From a virus, in IMG/VR virus record IMGVR_UViG_3300033149_002181, positions 1-52,861 of that record: a stretch of 52,861 nucleotides of DNA; one strand, given 5' to 3'. Below the pieces are notes generated by a model that saw only the letters and a program-made list of their open reading frames with translations, searched no databases and was not told the DNA's origin. How positions within the stretch are numbered: the stretch's first letter is position 1; the number at the start of each line of letters is the position of its first letter. Shown here piece by piece: positions 49,198 through 52,861 of this stretch. Position numbers and translations under genes: made by a program.

Positions 49198-49550
49198 TAG
49201 ATATCCTCCTCTTCTAGTTTGTCTTCTTCCTCCTCGGCCATTTGTTCCTCGTAGAGCTGTTTCAGCTCTCGGAACTTCTTGGTTTCGAGGAGATTGAGAT
49301 TTTGGGACCGGAGAATCTCCTGGAGAGCTTGCTCTGCGGAAATAATTTCCGCGTAATCGCGCTCTCCTTGCCATTGTGTCCCATGGATCAGGACGTATCG
49401 ACCGTCCCGAAGTTTGGTCAGTCCTTTGTGGCGCCCCACAGAACCGCAGGTCCAATCCTGGCCATTCCAAAAATCTAAGTTTTGGTTGTACCGAACGCGG
49501 GCAATAACTTTTTTGCCCTCATAAACATTCACTCTGTATTCTTTTGCCAT
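49197..49550 (-). CDS. Hypothetical protein with acidic tail
   Basis: 117 residues. N-terminus (AKEYRVNVYEGKKVIARVR) then a short LDFWNGQDW; C-terminus is Glu-rich (EEEEDKLEEEDI). Possibly a DNA-mimic-like end, but this is only composition. No family found. Confidence 0.5.
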   Translation of the reverse strand: MAKEYRVNVYEGKKVIARVRYNQNLDFWNGQDWTCGSVGRHKGLTKLRDGRYVLIHGTQWQGERDYAEIISAEQALQEILRSQNLNLLETKKFRELKQLYEEQMAEEEEDKLEEEDI

Positions 49551-49592
49551 ATTTTTCTCCTCCTTTCTCTGGGATCATAGCTCCCGGCCAGC

Positions 49593-50348
49593 CTAAAATA
49601 GGTCAGCTAACTGGCGTTCCTCCCACGTGGCAGAGAGGAGGGAGTCGCCTGTCCATATATAATAATGGGCTTCAGGAGCACCGTAGAGCCGTCCAGAATA
49701 ACCGGTACGGAATACGATGTCCTTCGAAATAAGGGCAATAAGCTGCTCTCCCGAACCCATTCTACCAGCATCTCCCTGGGCAATAACACCTTTGGTGAGG
49801 ATTTTTCCGGGAAATGGCGCAAAACTGAGGTGCCGCTCGAACCCCGCATCCCAGCGCCACTTGTTTGGGTCGTCATCGGGATATATGGTTTTCATGAGTG
49901 TACGGGAATACTCCCGTACTTCATCAGCAGTATACCGGTCTTGTGCCGGTATCCCGACCCGCCAGGCGTCACTGGAGCGGTAGGGAGATAACTGCCACCA
50001 TTCCGCAGTCCGGTCTCCGGTGTGGGAATTACCTCCCCGGAAACCGATACCCGTGCGAAGTACGGCAATGATTTTCTCGTCCGTGTCTGCTTCGGTCGTG
50101 GCAAAGAATTTGGGGTTGCCCGCTCGGGTCTGGCCAATGCGGGCAGTGGTAACGGTAGTACTGCCGTTTTTCTCCCATTCCTGTTGTTGTTCCGGCAGGA
50201 GTTGGACCGGCAGGACACCGAGTTGGCGCCCACGCCCCTCCTCCCCGACTAAGATAGCGGGGATAGATATCCCTGCTCCTTTGAGGGGGAGTGAGGTCAC
50301 CTGCGCTCCCTTTGTAACGGAGCCGTTTTTGATGGTGAAAATAAGCAT
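49593..50348 (-). CDS. Hypothetical 251-residue protein
   Basis: Start at 50348 behind AAGGAGGTATTATAT; an in-frame ATG upstream lacks a site. The largest gene of the cluster. Beta-rich start (LIFTIKNGSVTKGAQVTSL) and YYIWTGDSLLSATWEE near the end. It looks like a conserved phage protein of unknown function. No motif of a nuclease or inhibitor could be seen. Confidence 0.5.
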   Translation of the reverse strand: MLIFTIKNGSVTKGAQVTSLPLKGAGISIPAILVGEEGRGRQLGVLPVQLLPEQQQEWEKNGSTTVTTARIGQTRAGNPKFFATTEADTDEKIIAVLRTGIGFRGGNSHTGDRTAEWWQLSPYRSSDAWRVGIPAQDRYTADEVREYSRTLMKTIYPDDDPNKWRWDAGFERHLSFAPFPGKILTKGVIAQGDAGRMGSGEQLIALISKDIVFRTGYSGRLYGAPEAHYYIWTGDSLLSATWEERQLADLF

Positions 50349-50450
50349 ATATAATACCTCCTTATTCTCCCTCACACCCTCTAGGCCGAGTCCCTTTTCA
50401 AGAGAGGGTTTGGGGAGTATTGTCTCGGTCAGTGGGGCGCTAGGCCCCGT

Positions 50451-50612
50451 TTAGCACCAGTCATCTGGTGCTACCACAACAGTGTCCTCGTCAAGACGGT
50501 ATATGGTTCCCGAAGCGGGGAGCTCTCCGTTGTAGTCGGCATAGACATTGATGTCTATGCCATCAATGAACCCAGATTCCTGTCCGGTTAGCTCCTGTAA
50601 GTTTTTGAACAT
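50451..50612 (-). CDS. Small acidic phage protein
   Basis: 53 residues from ATG at 50612, behind AGAAGGAG. FKNLQELTGQES and YRLDEDTVVVAPDDW. Acidic. Not recognised. Confidence 0.5.
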   Translation of the reverse strand: MFKNLQELTGQESGFIDGIDINVYADYNGELPASGTIYRLDEDTVVVAPDDWC

Positions 50613-50700
50613 TTTTCCTTCTCCTTTCTGCCGGGATAAGGCTTCCGGCGGGCCAGAATGACTAAGTAACAATTTTGGAGCGCTAAGCCCTGTCTGGTAG

Positions 50701-50901
50701 TCATGCGGATTGTAGTGGATTACCGTTATCGTTCAGCCAAAATCTGGTATAATCCTTGATCTTCCCCGCTGCTTTTGCGACTTTCAATTCTTCCAAAAGT
50801 TCCGGGGTGAGTACTTTTTGTACTCCGTCTACAACGGCATATCCCTCCATTTTTCTTTCCTTTTCCCATACGCTCTTTTTGATTCCGATTCTAACTTCCA
50901 T
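50701..50901 (-). CDS. Small protein, first gene of the cluster
   Basis: 66 residues, ATG behind AAGGAGG. VDGVQKVLTPELLEELKVA and YTRFWLNDNGNPLQS. It is the first gene after the cluster's promoter. No known family. Confidence 0.55.
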   Translation of the reverse strand: MEVRIGIKKSVWEKERKMEGYAVVDGVQKVLTPELLEELKVAKAAGKIKDYTRFWLNDNGNPLQSA

Positions 50902-50932
50902 TTAATTTCCTCCTTCCTTGATTTCTGTTTTA

Positions 50933-50961
50933 ATTGTACTACTTTTTATCCCAATTGTCAA
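50933..50961 (-). promoter_or_regulatory. Promoter of the accessory small-gene cluster
   Basis: On the minus strand: TTGACA, 17 bases, TACAAT. It lies just upstream of the 66-residue gene, and behind the lysis terminator, so the cluster is a separate unit. The palindrome GTTCG-N7-CGAAC at 51008-51024 lies upstream and may be an operator. Confidence 0.75.
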
Positions 50962-51007
50962 TACTTTCGGGACAATATTTTTCTATCTTTTAAAATGTTA
51001 ACATTAT

Positions 51008-51024
51008 GTTCGTATAAATCGAAC
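51008..51024. promoter_or_regulatory. Palindromic operator-like site
   Basis: GTTCG-TATAAAT-CGAAC. Half-sites recall the LexA (GAAC/GTTC) motif in reversed order, but orientation and spacing do not fit the Firmicutes LexA consensus. Binding protein unknown. Confidence 0.35.
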
Positions 51025-51067
51025 AAAAGAGCATAAAAAAAGCCCCCCGAAGGAGGTATACCTGTAA

Positions 51068-51097
51068 AATAAAAAAAACCCCCTCTTTCGAGGGGTA
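51068..51097 (-). terminator. Terminator of the lysis operon
   Basis: On the minus strand ACCCCTC-GAAA-GAGGGGGT followed by TTTTTTT. It lies after the last lysis-linked gene and before the next promoter. Confidence 0.85.
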
Positions 51098-51119
51098 ACG
51101 GAGAGTAGTGGTGAGTAGG

Positions 51120-51224
51120 TTAATTTTGCAGTACTTCGACCAGGGTTTTCTCTAATATTCTGCCGTAGCCATTATAAACAAATTCCTTGCGATAGACACG
51201 GCCATCGATGTAATAATAAACCAT
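51120..51224 (-). CDS. Small protein at the lysis operon end
   Basis: 34 residues (VYYYIDGRVYRKEFVYN, LEKTLVEVLQ), ATG behind GCAGGAGGTG. Tiny but with a perfect ribosome site, so likely real. Function unknown. Confidence 0.55.
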   Translation of the reverse strand: MVYYYIDGRVYRKEFVYNGYGRILEKTLVEVLQN

Positions 51225-51242
51225 ATTAGCACCTCCTGCCTA

Positions 51243-51404
51243 TTAAAATAGCCAACCGAACAAAAACTTAAGAATCCTTGAACCCTCAACTATCGGTTGC
51301 AACCAAAGGACAAATTTAACAATGCCGATTAAGGCACCAATAGTTAGAAGTATGCCCAAAACAAAAGTGACCTTTTCATCGATTTTCTCCCACAACTTAA
51401 ACAT
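51243..51404 (-). CDS. Small membrane protein of the lysis region
   Basis: 53 residues: a cytoplasmic start (FKLWEKIDEKV) then a membrane span (TFVLGILLTIGALIGIVKFVL). Perfect AAGGAGG site. It overlaps the holin gene end. It could be a second holin or antiholin. Confidence 0.55.
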   Translation of the reverse strand: MFKLWEKIDEKVTFVLGILLTIGALIGIVKFVLWLQPIVEGSRILKFLFGWLF

Positions 51405-51639
51405 GCTTATCCTCCTTAATTTTATTCGCCCGAGCTTCTACAGTCTTCCGGACCTCATTTCCCACGAAATTTAGTACTCCCTGGCCAATCAGAGCGGTTA
51501 TAATCGCCGGTACGTACTTCCAGAGCTCTTTGTATTCGGGATTTTGAAAAGTCAGATACAACATAGCTACAAGGACGACAGAGGTCATGACCAGGCCCCA
51601 TACAAGAGCGATACCGGCGTATTTAGTGCCCGTTCTCAT
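51397..51639 (-). CDS. Holin-like protein
   Basis: 80 residues with two membrane spans (AGIALVWGLVMTSVVLVAMLY and YVPAIITALIGQGVLNFVG) and a basic C-terminus. It overlaps the amidase stop by four bases. A typical size and location for a class II holin that lets the endolysin reach the wall. Confidence 0.72.
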   Translation of the reverse strand: MRTGTKYAGIALVWGLVMTSVVLVAMLYLTFQNPEYKELWKYVPAIITALIGQGVLNFVGNEVRKTVEARANKIKEDKHV

Positions 51640-52205
51640 GTCAATCCCGCCTTTTCAAGATATATCAGCACTCCCCGAACCACTGCCGCTGCATAGGTTT
51701 TCCAATTGTCGCACAGCTTTTGCCGGTCCGCCGGATTGTCTCCATAGCCATATTCAATTATGAGAGTTTGAACGGCGCCCGTCAGCCGGTGCATAAAATA
51801 ATAATCCCTCCCCGGGTAATCGTTTGATTCTCTAATTCGGATCGGGTTGACATTCGGTTTCATATCAGTTCGTCGGAGTTTCTCATATATCCACTGCGCA
51901 AACGTCGGTTTCGCATGAATTGAATGATATATTTCAAATCCGGATCTGTGACCATCAAAGGCATTCACATGATTCGAGATACACAAAAGCGCGCCTGAGT
52001 CTCTCACAATGCGCGCTCTTTTGGTCGGTTCGATATATATGTCCTCTCGCCTAGTCATAGTGGCCGGTATGCCCCACTTTTGGAATAGTTCCAACTGATA
52101 GAATGATGTATTGAGATTCCAGTCTTTTTCAGTGAAAAGAATATTTGTTCCGCCGCCCAAATCCCTCCCCCCATGTCCGGGATCGATGATAATTTTTGGT
52201 CTCAT
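51636..52205 (-). CDS. N-acetylmuramoyl-L-alanine amidase (endolysin)
   Basis: 189 residues, Amidase_3 fold: IIIDPGHGGRD with the zinc His near residue 10, LCISNHVNAF with the second His, and LIIEYGYGDNPAD with catalytic Glu. It cuts the MurNAc-L-Ala bond. No cell-wall binding domain is attached. GGCGGTGAAC precedes the ATG. Confidence 0.88.
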   Translation of the reverse strand: MRPKIIIDPGHGGRDLGGGTNILFTEKDWNLNTSFYQLELFQKWGIPATMTRREDIYIEPTKRARIVRDSGALLCISNHVNAFDGHRSGFEIYHSIHAKPTFAQWIYEKLRRTDMKPNVNPIRIRESNDYPGRDYYFMHRLTGAVQTLIIEYGYGDNPADRQKLCDNWKTYAAAVVRGVLIYLEKAGLT

Positions 52206-52232
52206 TGTTCACCGCCGCCTTCCATTTTGCTA

Positions 52233-52511
52233 TTACTGCCCTCCATTCTTCCACTCATTAATAATAATACCGGCCAGAAGATAACCAAGCCGTTCTCCTG
52301 CGCTCCATACCCGTTTCCAGATGGTTTTCCTGACTCCAGCAGCTCCTGCTGATTGATTTTGGACTTGTTCCAATACCCTAAGCCGGCTTTCGTGATCGCG
52401 TAGTGTTCCATTTGTTCTTTTCGCCTGCTCCAGTATTTGCTCCAGTGTGCCGCGTTGTTTGCCTTGTTCTTCTTTGATTTCAAGTAGGATTTCGAGTTCT
52501 ATTGGTTCCAT
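52233..52511 (-). CDS. Hemolysin XhlA-like lysis accessory protein
   Basis: 92 residues: a coiled-coil first half (EQILEQAKRTNGTLRDHESRL) and a C-terminal membrane-like part (AGERLGYLLAGIII). This is the XhlA-like pattern found before holin and amidase genes. It may support membrane permeabilisation. The second frame overlapping it is a shadow. Confidence 0.62.
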   Translation of the reverse strand: MEPIELEILLEIKEEQGKQRGTLEQILEQAKRTNGTLRDHESRLRVLEQVQNQSAGAAGVRKTIWKRVWSAGERLGYLLAGIIINEWKNGGQ

Positions 52512-52861
52512 ATAGCCAGCCTCCTTAAGTTTTTAATATATATATGACGATATTTAGTGCTGCCGATTATTAATAGGGGATAGCAAAGCCCGGAGGATAT
52601 CTCCGGGCTTTTGGATATAAAAAAAGAGTTTTTTTAGCTCTACTTCGTCACAATTAATTTAAAATAATAATCAATGTCCGAGAAGTATTGGTAGACTACA
52701 TTTAAGCAACCTAAAAAAATAAAATATACGATTTAAAAATCCTTCCTAATTACATTTAGGACATTTGTCCTCCTAAAGATAATTCAGAAAAATTTTTATC
52801 CTCTTAAATGCCCTGCATATCTTTGGGTTTGGATATTCAAGGGCCCATTTAATGGGGGCAG
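52512..52861. other. Intergenic region at window end
   Basis: About 350 bases without a supported gene. It holds a strong hairpin (52586-52610) and a palindrome like that at 96-109 (AGGACA-TTT-GTCCT near 52768). No repeat of the first bases of the window is present, so closure cannot be shown from overlap. Confidence 0.5.
52586..52610. terminator. Bidirectional hairpin terminator
   Basis: AAGCCCGGAG-GATAT-CTCCGGGCTT, a long GC-rich stem with short T stretches on both sides. It may separate tail/lipoprotein and lysis transcription on the circular map. Confidence 0.6.

Noticed and set aside
51008-51024. LexA/DinR box
   Set aside because: GTTCG-N7-CGAAC has inverted orientation and spacing compared with the GAAC-N4-GTTC consensus.
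52202-52483. Second frame overlapping the XhlA-like gene
   Set aside because: Shadow of the XhlA-like frame: coiled coil plus span and better start support favour 52233-52511.

Overview
The window is best read as an essentially complete genome of a temperate, long-tailed (siphovirus-like) phage, opened at an arbitrary point. Almost every gene lies on the minus strand in the classical order: regulation, replication/recombination, terminase, portal, capsid, connectors, tail, lysis. Joining the two window ends places the lysis genes (52.5-51.1 kb) directly after the tail genes (7.5-1.0 kb). A tyrosine integrase (+) and an attP-like region with a tRNA 3' end sit inside the window, not at an edge. 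This fits a circular or circularly permuted molecule better than a prophage with flanks. Strong AGGAGG ribosome sites, frequent GTG/TTG starts, lipoprotein signals, RecT, an XkdF-type protease and an ArpU-like regulator point to a Firmicutes host, probably an anaerobic Clostridia (inference).

Layout. 1.0-15.1 kb (-): scaffold, decoration protein, major capsid, connectors, tail tube, frameshifted tail chaperones, tape measure, tail tip. 15.2-23 kb (-): a 1261-residue multi-enzyme protein ending in an XkdF-type protease, MuF-like protein, portal, TerL, TerS, preceded by a 15-bp tandem repeat and two tRNA-like units. 23.5-24.2 kb: small genes. 24.2-29.2 kb (-): a type IV-B-like CRISPR effector operon without an array (csf1, HTH gene, probable cas11, csf2/cas7, csf3/cas5, an SSS-like membrane protein, a cysH-like gene). 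29.2-43.7 kb (-): ArpU-like regulator, RusA, many small genes, a second PP-loop protein, a DNA methyltransferase with a homing endonuclease gene embedded antisense, DnaB, replisome organizer with CGTTAC iterons, MBL nuclease, RecT, SbcC-like ATPase, antirepressor, Xis-like protein. 43.7-47.5 kb: the lysis/lysogeny switch (divergent Cro-like and CI-like genes), two exported proteins, integrase, attP. 47.6-50.96 kb (-): small genes with their own promoter. 51.1-52.5 kb (-): lysis genes.

How it works together. CI/Cro and the antirepressor control lysogeny, and integrase plus the Xis-like protein recombine at a probable tRNA-Pro gene. The organizer loads DnaB, probably at the iterons inside its own gene, with RecT and the SbcC-like ATPase for recombination. 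The IV-B-like operon lies just before the packaging genes and probably shares their transcription. The multi-enzyme protein may be packaged with the capsid and cut by its own protease domain. Exported proteins and the small-gene cluster next to attP are candidates for lysogenic conversion or anti-defence.

Reading frames appear broken at homopolymer runs in three genes (cysH-like, second PP-loop protein, a four-unit zinc protein). Sequencing indels are a live explanation and are marked wherever they matter.
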